NCBI GenBank assembly: GCA_963989385.1
Contig: OZ022503.1
Span: 70,034,123 to 70,098,122, forward strand
Source of the DNA: Ctena decussata
Taxonomy: Eukaryota > Mollusca > Bivalvia > Lucinida > Lucinidae
DNA: 64,000 nucleotides
Direction: 5' to 3'
Both the position numbers and the translations under genes were made by a program. Below are positions 21,215 through 31,789 of this stretch, piece by piece; positions within the stretch are counted from its first letter, which is position 1, and each line of letters begins with the position of its first letter. The notes under the pieces are model-generated. The model saw only the letters and a program-made list of their open reading frames with translations, did no database searches and had not been told where the DNA came from.

Positions 21215-21531
21215 GAAGTACGGCAAAAAGAATACCTACAAGAGCGTATTGACAGGCATTTACATTCTCAGTTCATTTATGGAAAAGCCCTATGATAATC
21301 CATTAGAACGTAATGTAGCTTATACTTCAACAACTGCATCGGTTCACGCCACGTTACATGGGTAAAGTGACGTAAAAAACCCCGTCTGATTGGACGTGGG
21401 CGACGTTAGGCGACGCTGTTTCGCTGTAAGTAGACAAACTGCGTATATTTTTTCTGCTGTAGCCGTTAACTCAAATTTGTGGTCAATTAATAGATTGAAA
21501 AAAAAACCTGTAAATATAAGCAATGAACTTA

Positions 21532-21660
21532 ATTTTTCTGCTGTTTATCGAAGTATAAACTACACTGGGTCGCTAGCAAAATTTACATGAACCCCTTAAG
21601 GCTTCACTGACTTTGCACGGGAGCCAATCTAGTTTATACTTCGACAAACACCAGAAAAAT
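21532..21660. mobile_element. MITE-3 copy 2, diverged
   Basis: TTTTTCTGCTGTTTATCGAA and AGTATAAACTACACTGGGTC on the left match AGTTTATACTTCGACAAACA and CAGAAAAA on the right. The central AACCCCTTAAGGCTTCACT corresponds to the tip of 10789-10946. Confidence 0.75.
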
Positions 21661-23269
21661 GTAATAACATCATAACTAGGGTAACACTTAAGGCCATAAC
21701 GCATTCCTATAGAGGAAGGTGTACCACAGATGCCTGGCTTCAAAAATGTCTTAAATTATCTGGAGGCGTTAAAACAATCGTCCAGGGACAAAGGAGAACA
21801 AAAAATAAAATCAATCTAGATTAATATGACAAAAAATGGGGACATACGTGGATCATATGTTTATAGTAATTCGTGGTGATAAAAATGAAGAAACATAAAA
21901 TGGTGACGAGGAATGCTGATCTTTACAATTCTTTCTTGGCAATCAATTTTACACTTTCGTTGACCGCATATTTGCTACTTTACGTTTCACAGTTCTGAGA
22001 AGAAATTCTTACAATAGTCTCGTCATTAAATGACCGTGATTAGCCATTTTTAAACTAATAAAACATCCTTAAGTAAACTTTAAAGGTTTGAAGACTGATC
22101 TAGGCCATTTAAGTTGGCAACTAAAATGACCTACTGTCGTTATCATAAACTTGAAAAAATGGTAAAATTACAATGTATAAGCGTGGAGCCCTACTCATTG
22201 TCCCGCTTATATTCCGTAGCGCAACGGGAACCGGAAAACGAAAATTGAGTGTTGTAGAGCGATTTGACGTTTAAAAAAAAAAGGCAAGTTCCTTCTACCT
22301 TTAGGTAGTTTTATGACTCAGTATATGCACATCAACCCGCATTTTATCTACAGACGTGAAAGTTAAAGCGCTTTTCACAATGATTTGTATTTAGACTTTT
22401 TACCACTAATAGGGTATGGAAACTTGAACATTTATCGTCGAATTTAACAGTCATAACGTACACGTCATACTCCACTATTTAAGCGTCATATATCGCAGCT
22501 TGCAATATAAAATGTAAAATGAAGTATAAGGTGTGAAGTAGTTACAGCGTTATTTGAAGTCTCGTGTATTACAGGTGCGTAGTTATTTGATAATTCAGTT
22601 TGCATTTTTTACAGTTTACATTTTTGGCTCAAAACAATTTATGACAACGAATATAGAGAGACGAGCTCTTTAACACCTACTCACTGCCACTACGATCACA
22701 AGTCTGTTGGAAACCTTTAATGTATTCCCATATCATACTTCATACTTTATGAAACAAGGTGTGAGATCTGAGCTGTCTGGAATCAAGCCTTAATGTTGAG
22801 CTGTGAAATATGAAGTATACAATATAAGACGTGCACTCAGAAATAGCATACGTTCCTGTTCATATTTCATACCCTACTTTACAGTTCACTACTTTACTCA
22901 ATATATGCAAATCAACCCACACTTTATCATCAAACGTTATTGTTGATGCGTTTTTGTCAGAATGGTTTGTGTTCAGACGTTTTACCACAAGCAGGACTAT
23001 GGAGACTTTTTATATTTTCCAATTTGTGTGGTACAATTACCAACTATAAGTTGTGAAGGATAAACTGTGACTCATGAAAGTATACTTAATAGTTTTTAGT
23101 TTGCATTTATCCTGATCCGCCCGACTCCCATTCCGACTCAGACAAATTCTGGGTAAAGGGGTAGATAACCTTATCAACTTTTTAAATAAAACGTCCTTCG
23201 ACTGTTTGCCTTTTGTGTTGCCTTCTCAGCCTTTGCCTTTTACACGTTGTCATTGTCAAGGACAATGTT
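21661..23269. other. Non-coding stretch with one local duplication
   Basis: Segments near 22318-22440 and 22898-23010 are diverged copies in direct orientation (TATATGCACATCAACCC against TATATGCAAATCAACCC; then TTTATC, TTTTACCAC, TATGGA). No gene is supported. Confidence 0.5.
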
Positions 23270-23660
23270 ATGATTGTGGACATACTGTGGTCATACCGAG
23301 TCTGCTATTTTCAATTCTATGGTGTATCCCTTGCTTCCAAAGGCAAAGGATGTAAATGCTCTTGTTTTTTCAGTTCTCATAACGACGTTCCCCGGGTGGC
23401 TCAGCCGTACGTAACTATAGTTGCACACGCCGCCGAGTGTCCTTCCCTATCTAACTGTTCATATTCACTGCAGCTGGTGTTGTGTCGTACATCATATTGG
23501 AAGCTTATATTTTCTGGTCCTTTGAGATAATGAGTTCGTTTCGAAAGATGTTGAAAATAGTATTCTGCTGGGAGAGTGACCGGTGTGCAAATTTCATTAC
23601 AGGTAATGAGCAGATTCAATTAGACCGAGTCTGCTCTGTTCGTTTCTCTGGTGTATTCCT
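23270..23660 (-). repeat. Repeat R copy 1
   Basis: Contains ACCGAGTCTGCT, TTCTGGTCCTTTGAGAT, GATGTTGAAAATAG, TTTCATTACAGGTAATGA and GGTGTATTCCTTGCTCCCAA. Inverted relatives are at 37255-37545 and 56180-56500. Class unknown. Confidence 0.65.
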
Positions 23661-23782
23661 TGCTCCCAAAGAATCTAACTATATACAGCTTATTTACAAG
23701 CCCAGCTTTAGTTTGATATTTTTCCTCATATGTTATTTCTCTTATGCCTACAACTGACTCCTCCGTTACACTCTTGTCTGTC

Positions 23783-24056
23783 CGTGGGCGCCGTGGTCGA
23801 GTGGTTAGAGATGCTCGGTTATGGTGCAGAAAGTTGCCGCAAAGTCGTCAGATCGCGCCCTGGTTTTGCTATGCGACGACTGAAAGACACTCTCTGTCAA
23901 CCAAGCAGTAAATAGATACATTTTTCGAATAAGGGAAGGATAAGGCAGCGAAAGGAGGGGAAAGGGCTCCGCCTTCTATTTACTGTGCCCAAGATACAGT
24001 GGGCCCTTAACCCCCAATGCCCCTACGGCTAATAGGCTATGGGAACCTTTACCTTT
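23783..24056 (+). mobile_element. SINE-E with a Ser/Leu-type tRNA head
   Basis: GGGCGCCGTGGTCGAGTGGT and TAGAGATGCTCGGT resemble a type II tRNA 5' half. The body carries GACGACTGAAAGACACTCTC and GGGCCCTTAACCCCCAATGC, ending GGGAACCTTTACCTTTTA. It is the only copy in the window, so family membership rests on the tRNA-like head. Confidence 0.6.
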
Positions 24057-24734
24057 TACGTTAATCAAACGTAAGAACTGTTGAAGATAATTATACGGGG
24101 TAGGAGGACAATCCTTCTATTCCATGAACGGTGCTAGTGTCTCAGTGAGGCTTTAAAGATAAAGTCTCGCCACGTCTTTGTCATTGCTTCGAAAGAATAG
24201 AAAGAATGTATCTATTTGTACAGAGGATAGGACAAGGGTTTTACGGCTCTTCAAGAATATTTCACTTCTGTCGTGCAGTTAAGCAGAGATGGGTGAAAAC
24301 CAGAGCATCCGGCGAAACACCACCTCACCTTCGGTAGGCTGAACTTGGCTTTCTGCATGTACGCGGCCGAGGCTTGAACACACAGCATGTTTAAGCCACA
24401 GAGGCCCGTATATGTACTTAAAAAAGTAAACATTTAAGTCACTCGTCTAACATCTTGATCAGCCTTTTATGATATATGGTTGCTGGAAATGAGCCCTGAT
24501 AAGATAAAATATTGAGCAGGCTGACACTTGCACACTGCAGCTTAAATCGACTGCAAACTGCGGCTGTAGCCATGGAATAGCTCTCTTGTCAGTTCTCGTT
24601 CCAGGCAGCTAGTCGATGGCCCGATATAATGAATAGGAATCAGATAAAATGAATGCCAAGACAGATTGACATGTCCGTATAGAAGACGCTTCGCACTGGA
24701 AAGTTAGCTGCTTTGCTAAACGTAAATTGGGATC
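24057..24734. other. Non-coding stretch
   Basis: No gene or recognised repeat. Confidence 0.35.
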
Positions 24735-24965
24735 GTCGATTCGTGCGACGGTGATAAGTAAGTTTCAGTGTCGGAGCGCCCTACTAGACAGGATGGCAAG
24801 GACCGGCTGCACTTGCAGCAGGTGTGGGCTGGGAGTTATTATTTTTTTTTACCGTATTTGAACCCTGTTATCTTCTTTTTCTTTGTCGTTTTCTTTGTGA
24901 GACGGCTCCATATAGACTGAAATACTGTCTCAAAGGTTGTAAAGCCCCTTTTGGAGGAGAACCAA
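24735..24965 (+). mobile_element. SINE-B copy 3
   Basis: GTGCGACGGTGATAAGTAAG, GGAGCGCCCTACTAGACAGG, GCAGCAGGTGTGGGCTGGGA and CATATAGACTGAAATACTGT place it in SINE-B. The extreme 3' end is altered (CTCAAAGGTTGTAAAGCCCC). Confidence 0.75.
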
Positions 24966-25026
24966 ATAAGCAATTTGATTTTGTGTCAATCCTGGTTTAT
25001 TTTGTATGTTGTAATATATATATATA

Positions 25027-25264
25027 TGAGCTGTGACGCGACAAAACCAACAAAGTGGCTGTGCGCCCAGCGCAGACTCAGATCAGCCTGGGCATCCGCC
25101 CAGTCTGCTCAGAGTTTTCGCTGTCCGCATAGAGGTAGCTTAGACCCGGGCCTACCCTTTAAGTGCTAAGCGAATGGTCTGATCAGCCATGGTGGATGCC
25201 CGGGCTATTCTGAGTCTGCGCTTTGTGCACAACCACATTGATTGTTTTCTCGCGTCGCGGCTCA
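25027..25264. mobile_element. MITE-2 copy 4
   Basis: Ends TGAGCTGTGACGCGACAAAA and TTTTCTCGCGTCGCGGCTCA, full length, near the right end of the 8.45-kb insertion. Confidence 0.88.
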
Positions 25265-25607
25265 TACATGTAACGAAAAAAAGAGAAATAAAATATGTTT
25301 AAAATAAGCCCCAAACTATCAACCCACCAACTCATGGTATACTATTCTTTTAAAAGTTTCGCAGAATATCTATTCACAAGAGTGAAATGCGCACGCTTTT
25401 GATGCGCTTGAGTGACTGACTATCTAAAATCGGCGGATTCAGTTTTCATCATCGTTTGGTATTAAAGAATTAGTTTATAAATTTGATTATTATTCAATGA
25501 ATTCTTCGGATTTTACAAATTGTCTCCACCTAAGGCACATAAATGAAGTGAAACTGATTAAACCATAGTCTACCTATGTTATTAAAAATCAAAACATATC
25601 CGGTGTG
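25265..25607. other. Non-coding stretch inside the 8.45-kb insertion
   Basis: AT-rich; nothing recognised before the inverted end at 25608-25686. Confidence 0.35.
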
Positions 25608-26377
25608 AATCCGCCACTCGATAGTCTTAGTTCTTAGTATAGTTATAGTTGATAGTCGACCGCTATTTAAACTAGTCTACTAGTCCACTAGTACTTTATT
25701 AAAGTATATGGCATAACAAGAACCTATTCTTTACGGAAGCATCTATGGACCACACAGAACAACACAACCATGGCGACACTTTCACAACATTCTGGGGGTC
25801 CACAGACGCTTCCGTATACTGCCCGTATCTGAACAAGATATTTTTCATAAGTGAATATGTAAGTTGCATCCTCTGTTCACCAATCAAACAATTCTTTGAA
25901 TAGGAAATGTCCGCGAAAATATCATTCACATAAACTATTTAACTATTTGCTTCGTTTCTGTTAAATATGATTCTGACTTATGGTGGAAAGCACCTACAGT
26001 ATGGCTAGGGACATCGATTGCGCTAGACTCGGAAGTTTATGGATAAGCTATAACCTGTTATTTCACCGTCCGCGATAATACGAGAAACAATACAAATTAC
26101 CAGTTCAGGAAGAGTCTAGACAATAAATTTATACACCAAGGTGACTGCGTCCATTATAACTTCATTACACGAATATGATATTTTGAAATAAGGCATGTAA
26201 ATCAGAGGTACTCAGTTTGAAGGACTGATAAGCTAGAAAATATGTCAAAACTGGTACTCGTTTTAAATAAAGTTTACAAAAGGCTTTAAAATCCGCCTTG
26301 TCTGATCAATAGATGACAGTTCTAAGGCAGCCTTCCTGTTTCGGTTTCTCTTAGATAGTCTATGCCTACGTGATAAT

Positions 26378-26614
26378 TGAGCCACGGCACGACAAAATCA
26401 ACAAAGTGGCATGTGCGCTCAGCGAAGACTCAGATCAGCCTGGGCATCCGCCCAGTCTGATCAGAGTCTTCGCTGTGCGCTTAAAGGGTAGCTACGGGTC
26501 TAAACTATCTTCATGCCTACAGCAAAGACTCTGATCAGATTAGGTGGTTGCCCAGGCTGATCTGCGTCTTCGCTGGGTGATACCACTTTGTTGGTGTTGT
26601 CGTGTCGCGGCTCA
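26378..26614. mobile_element. MITE-2 copy 5, specific to X copy 2
   Basis: TGAGCCACGGCACGACAAAA and TGTCGTGTCGCGGCTCA ends. X copy 1 has no such element at the matching site (about 13960-14000), so it inserted after the duplication. Confidence 0.85.
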
Positions 26615-27128
26615 ATTTTTTGTGTTTTGTTTTTTGTTGTTTTTTTTCGGTGTCTTTTACGAATTGCGCTCTGCAATTTCGGTGATTCATGGGTATTTCC
26701 CATATTCATAATTTCTTTGTGAGATAAGTCTGAATACAGCAAACATTTATTGATCCCAATGCCTGCAATAATGTCACTGATCCTGCGAATAAAACGCTTC
26801 TCGTGTTATAAAAATGCAGTATTACTTACACAAGAAAAATATTTGTCAGTCTGGCAATACTTTCAATGTGCTTGAATCTGTCTGTCAGCCTATCAATGAA
26901 AACTATCCGAAAGCCTTGCATCAGAAAAAAGGAACAAATTATTTAGTAAAGTGCCTTGCAGTGGTTTGTTCTAATAGCTTGTGACGTAACCATTGAAGGG
27001 GTTTCTTTGCGGCAATATACATATTCTTTTCTGATAACACTGCCTACAATATTTGCCTTTTAAAATGTCCATTTCTTTAGTTTGTAAACATTTAATTGTT
27101 CTATGCCCAATGGTTTATAATGTATAAA

Positions 27129-28110
27129 CAGTGCTCCAGATAATTTTTGTTTCAATCAGTACCGTACTGATCAAAATTTTCTTGGATCAGTATCCACGAT
27201 TCTGCTCCAGTATTTGCACTGAAAGGAATGATGTAACATGCAAACAGATTCAATTCCAACAGCATTTCAGTGGTACTCTCTAAATGACTTTTCTTGAAGT
27301 TGTAAAATACTATTTCTGCTTTCATACTTAGGAAATATACTCTTCTATATACATAATAACGCAAAATCAAAGTCAGATTTATCAAACCATTCTATCACGA
27401 CTTAACCTTGTGAAAGCTCCTTCTGACTGCTTCACAAAATGTAAATCTCAAACTGAAACTGATGTACAAGTTTTAATTTATATTGTCAGTAGGCTTAGTC
27501 ATACTGCTATGCATTTGAATGAGTAACATGAAGAAACTCTCTAGTTAAAAGAACCAAAGCCTTAAAATATGAACTCAAAATATCTGGTAAGAAACCAATG
27601 TCCGTGCGAACCGTATTTGAATTGTAGTTTTCTACCCACCAGTATGTTTTCTTCCTTTTCAAAGTGCGGTGTTAACCGCATTTGAGATAATAACATTTCA
27701 AATCTCGTCCATGCATCAACGATTTTCCGCAGAAGGCAAAATCTAAAAGCTCAAAAAATATGTAGAATTGAGGCTTGCTTTCATTACTCATGCTTTCTAC
27801 TTTCAGTTTTGAATCGACTGGTTTACAATTCAACTAATTTCCATGCATTAGGAATTCTGATTTCATGAGTAAATATTTAGAACCAGTCAGCTTCTCGGTG
27901 ACTGCGATGCATAAAGAACCTCAGTCTTCTTGATGATGTTATAATGCAAGCGTCTGTGGGAACTCATCCAGGTGGTACGGATTACCGGAAAAAATGATCC
28001 GTAACGTCTTGAAAGAGTCCGTACCGGGTACCGATAAAATTTCCAATTGGTCCGTATCGGCCAGAAATGATCCGTAATATACGGCGATACGGACGCTATC
28101 TGGAGCACTG
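27129..28110. mobile_element. 982-bp non-autonomous element with 14-bp TIR and TATAAA duplication
   Basis: Starts CAGTGCTCCAGATA and ends TATCTGGAGCACTG (perfect 14-bp TIR). TATAAA lies on both sides (27123-27128, 28111-28116). X copy 1 keeps the empty site TGTATAAATATGTAAACGCC (14603-14622). The CAGTG start is reminiscent of hAT elements, but the 6-bp duplication is shorter than the usual 8. No transposase frame is present. Confidence 0.85.
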
Positions 28111-28600
28111 TATAAATATGTAAATGCCAATTAAAGTTAAAGCACATGCGCTTCAAAAGTGTTTACCTTAAAAGCGAGGCATTGTGTTTCTCCCCTCAAA
28201 GCATCCTGTTAGCTTAACGAAGTCGTTGGTAAAAGATTCGTTAATTCTTATTGTGCACACAAAATCAAGTGCACTAGTATAATGCTAGGAGCTTTTGTAC
28301 TGATCTTGTTTCACGGAGTCTTGAAGTCTTGTTAAATAAAATCATTAAGGCGACAGTGCTTGCAATTTCAAAGTCATTAATGCAAGATTCCATAATGTGA
28401 TACATGTAATTTGTTTTCTTAAAAGAAAGAAATGACTGAACTTCAATTAAACTTCCAAGACTTCACATTTTGCTATCCCGCGCAACTCCTCATTTAATAT
28501 ATCAGAAAACCATGAACATTAGTTTTTCAAAAGTTACAATGAAAGCAAAAGTCCTTATGAGCCTAAGTTTCTTTCACTCATCAATGTTAGCTAGGCTTCC

Positions 28601-28811
28601 GGGACCGTATTTATAAAACGACTTAAGTGGTTGCTATGCTGTTGCTAAGGCTGAATTTCTATGAAGGGGATTCCCTACAACTATGAAATTTGCTATGGCG
28701 GAACAGTCTGAAAAAAAAAACTGTTCCTCCAGAGGAAATTTAATAGTTGTAGAGAATTTCCTTCATAGAAATTTATCCTTAGAAACAGCATAGCAACGAC
28801 TAATACGGCCC
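28601..28811. mobile_element. MITE-1 copy 3
   Basis: GGGACCGTATTTATAAAACG at the left and ACTAATACGGCCC at the right, with the usual arms. The right end has lost the TTTATAA part. Confidence 0.82.
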
Positions 28812-28839
28812 AAAAGCTCCTGATAACATGGGATTTTGA

Positions 28840-29035
28840 GGCTGGATGGCTGGCTGATTGGATGGTTTGCGATTTACCTCTTTTTCAACAGAATTTCAAT
28901 TATATCAAGAGAATGAGAGAGTGATGATGAAAGGCTGTATCCAACGGAACCCCGTTTTTAGTTGGAAAGAATTCTGCCTCCAGCCGGAATCGCACCCAGA
29001 ACAGCCAGATCAGCTGACTAGTGCTTGGCCTACTT
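28840..29035 (-). mobile_element. SINE-A copy, minus strand
   Basis: On the minus strand: CAAGCACTAGTCAGCTGATC, GTGCGATTCCGGCTGGAGGC, AAAACGGGGTTCCGTTGGAT, GATATAATTGAAATTCTGTT, then GCCAGCCATCCAGCC. It is diverged but in SINE-A order. Confidence 0.7.
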
Positions 29036-29315
29036 GAAAAAAGTAGTTTGACTTCCTACACTGACCACAGATCATCTCGGTGCGACTTTTGAAAATCTGT
29101 AGTTCTCGATAATGCTGGCTTTCATAAATGGAGGTGAACTTTAGAGACATAAACATTCATTTGAGCTTATCCATGATCGTGAACTGTAATGAACTAAAAG
29201 TCCTGAGTAAATTCTCTGAGTGAATTACGTATTTCCACAAATTTACGTTCATTGCACTTGTTATGTGCACTTTGTGGCTAATAAGAAACTGAATTGAATT
29301 AAATACCGTTGCTTT
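29036..29315. other. Non-coding stretch
   Basis: Nothing recognised. Confidence 0.3.
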
Positions 29316-29382
29316 TGTCCGCCTATACGGGAGATAATCCACTCGCTAAAGCTCGTGGATTATCTCCTCGTACAGGCGGACA
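29316..29382. repeat. Hairpin
   Basis: TGTCCGCCTATACGG and GAGATAATCCACTCG pair with CGTGGATTATCTC and CGTACAGGCGGACA around a CTAAAGCT loop. Confidence 0.8.
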
Positions 29383-29427
29383 TACCATGGTATAACTATT
29401 ACGAATCTGCCTTATAAGTTGAAAGTA

Positions 29428-30150
29428 CAGTTGACTCTCATTATCTCAAACACTAATGTCTCAAGGAAATCTACACTGTAAAAAAATCTGTAGATTTTAC
29501 GGTAGAATAACTGGAAACCAGCTGCCAGTCCTTTTCCCGTTATTTTTTACGGGCGTTTGCCTGTAAGACATTGTTGGAAATCACGAATTGGAAGTTATAT
29601 GTTTACTTGGTGCACTCGAAAATAACTTTGTATTGTTGAAGGGCTATCTGTCCAAAACGACACCTGCTCTATTCTGTCCCACTCTGCTTGATGATTCCAG
29701 TAATTTTTACGGGCGCCCGTAGAAATAACGGTAAAAGTACTGGCAGCTGGTTGCCAGTTATTTTACCGTAAAATATACCGTTTTTTTTACAGTGTATAAT
29801 ATCAGATTATACTTTCGACACATCTATTTTTCTTTACATTTCAACTCCTGTTATCTCAGCCTACTGGTATCTCAAAGTAAATTTCCTCAAAGCAAATTTT
29901 CTGCTTTTCTTTGAGATACCAGCCGTTTAAAATGAAATTTGACTTTGAAATACCATGAATTGAAGGTACAAAAGTGTCGTAATTTTTCAAAAAACGTAGC
30001 TGCTTTTTTATCAGAAACAGGATATACTTGAAGACATAATCTAAAGTAAGCATCCACGGGAAGGACCAAAATTTCCTGCTAAAGACAGGTGCTTCCTTAA
30101 TATAGGCTAGCTAACACTGAAAACGCTTCATTGAGATACGAAATTTTGGC
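29428..30150. mobile_element. CAGTTGACTCTC element carrying a nested MITE
   Basis: The outer element begins CAGTTGACTCTCATTATCTC and contains TTTGAGATACCAG and CAACTCCTGTTATCTC words also found at 59586-60096. It is split by the MITE at 29473-29795. The right boundary is not clear. Confidence 0.55.
29473..29795. mobile_element. Nested MITE with ACACTGTAAAAAA ends
   Basis: The left end ACACTGTAAAAAAATC is mirrored by TTTTTTTTACAGTGT. The arms share ATTTTACGGTA, CCAGCTGCCAGT and CGTTATTTTTTACGGGCG with their complements. The 323-bp element is non-coding. Confidence 0.82.
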
Positions 30151-30439
30151 CCTTTTTGCTAAAAGAGGTGGCAAATTTGACTGAATATGAACCTACTAGT
30201 TTCTGCGTATGGACTCTCCGTCCTTTATCTTTTCGCAAGGCCGACTTTGTCGATATTTATGAGCTTGAATGGTAACAAAATTTGTACCCTGTGTGCTTAA
30301 TGTCGGACTAGATTGATTTTCGAACATCTGCGGAAACTTATTATCAGAGAGTTTTATAGTTCGGTATTGGAGGACAAATACTTGTACAGACTTTGGTCTG
30401 TTTATTTTAAAATCAAATGTGCTTGGAAAACACAGGCAG

Positions 30440-30660
30440 GTTGGTTGATTGTTTTTGGTTTATCGGCCCTTTGAGGTAAGACAGATTTTTCTGTCTACTC
30501 GTATATCGAGCCTGAAAGACAGAATAGAGAGGTAAGGTAGTCAGGGAGAAAAAAAGCAAATAAACATCAAAACAACCACACTCACACCTACTGCAAGCAC
30601 AGTAGGCCCTTGCCAATAAAAGTAGGACACCCCAATGCCAAATATCAGTGAGCTTTTGCC
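30440..30660 (-). mobile_element. SINE-B copy 4, minus strand
   Basis: Read on the minus strand: GGGTGTCCTACTTTTATTGG, CAAGGGCCTACTGTGCTTGC, AGTAGGTGTGAG, a pyrimidine-rich middle and CTCAAAGGGCCGATAAACC. Part of the usual module is altered. Confidence 0.7.
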
Positions 30661-30910
30661 CAAGCATTCCACCCCTACACAAACAGGTGATGCCTGTGTG
30701 CAAAGAACTACGCCTAAATATGTTTCAAACATTGCTAATAGTAACAATGCATATATCTGAAATACCCATTGTTGCTTGTTTTCGGGTTATGAAATGCATG
30801 CTAAGTCGAATTTTTAAAACCAATACTCGGCTGTTAAAAGCAAATTATTGTAGGCTACTGTTAGAGTGTTTCGATACAAATTCTCCGTGTCGTTTGAAAC
30901 TATATATATA

Positions 30911-31583
30911 TCACAGTATCCGAACTACATGTACAATCCCTTCCGGTTTTCATAGCGTTGAATCGAGAGTACAAACGTTCGTTTATAACCAGTAGTCGGA
31001 AATCATTATGTTTTGAGATTTTATCCGGAATCTGCTGCGTCATTTATAGCTATTCAGCTTCGAAAATGTAAAGAGGTAAGTTTAATATAATTTGCTCTTC
31101 GGTCTTTTACTTTATTACCCTGTACAATGTCGTGTATGGGTGGGTAGTAATTGGTACAGTTTTCAAATCGCCCTTAGCATGATTCTTAAACCATTTTGAG
31201 CATTTTCTTACATGTTTTATAAAAAATCTTTAGAATAAACGGAAGGCGTTATCAATCTACAGTTTATTAGTTTTGATAAAAGAATGATATCTAAGTTTTG
31301 CACGACACAATCTCGTGTTAATTTAAGCTGTTCTGAAAAATAAATCGGCGACGGCAAGGAGTTTTTCATTGTACAGGGCAATAAAGTAAAAGACCGAAGA
31401 GAAAATTATATTAAACTTACCCCTTTACATTTTCGAAGCTGAATAACTATAAATGACGCAGTAGATTCCAGATAAAAACTCAAAATATAATGATTTCCGG
31501 CTACTGGTTATAAGCGAATTCTGTACTCTCGAGTCAACGCTATGAAAACCGGAAGAGATGGTACAGTGCGTTCGGATACTGTG
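30911..31583. mobile_element. MITE-4 copy 3
   Basis: TCACAGTATCCGAACTACAT to GCGTTCGGATACTGTG, sitting in a (TA)n target. It has the same length and arms as 14643-15314. The interior again encodes CVVQNL and CRLITPSV on the minus strand. It is well preserved relative to copy 1. Confidence 0.85.
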
Positions 31584-31789
31584 TATATATATATTTTTTT
31601 TTCACAAATGCGATAGATATCCGGCACCACTTCAATATATATTATACAAATAAGTGTTATTGTTGTTTAATGTTGAAGCGGCCAAGTAGCCATCAACTAT
31701 CTAAAATATTGGTTGGCCTGAATAAATTTTGGTTATAAATATAACAGTGCCAGGGTAGTTGCCTATCTCTGACTCAGATCAGAGGCCCT

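Larger units (their letters stand above)
17232..25686. mobile_element. 8.45-kb insertion with imperfect inverted ends in block X
   Basis: Comparison with unit 1 (AATACTAGTACTTAATT at 13303) shows an insertion flanked by ACT (17229-17231, 25687-25689). Both ends read GGACTAGTA inward and later share CTATCGA and TGGCGGATT (left arm ~68 bp, right arm ~79 bp, with gaps). No transposase or other gene is found inside; it is filled with SINEs and MITEs. A third related motif is at 21073-21214. It could be a large non-autonomous transposon or an integrated circular DNA. Confidence 0.6.
25687..28150. repeat. Block X copy 2, continued
   Basis: Resumes colinearly with 13305-14642 (CCATGGCGACACTTTCACAA, CATAAACTATTTAACTATTT, CGCGATAATACGAGA). 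It is interrupted by a MITE-2 (26378-26614) and a 982-bp element (27129-28110), both absent from copy 1. Block Y sequence follows to about 28440. Confidence 0.75.

Noticed and set aside
23213..23530. 105-codon frame
   Set aside because: It overlaps repeat R, whose other copies do not keep the frame.
30648..30995. 115-codon frame
   Set aside because: It spans the junction of SINE-B and MITE-4, so it is not a gene.
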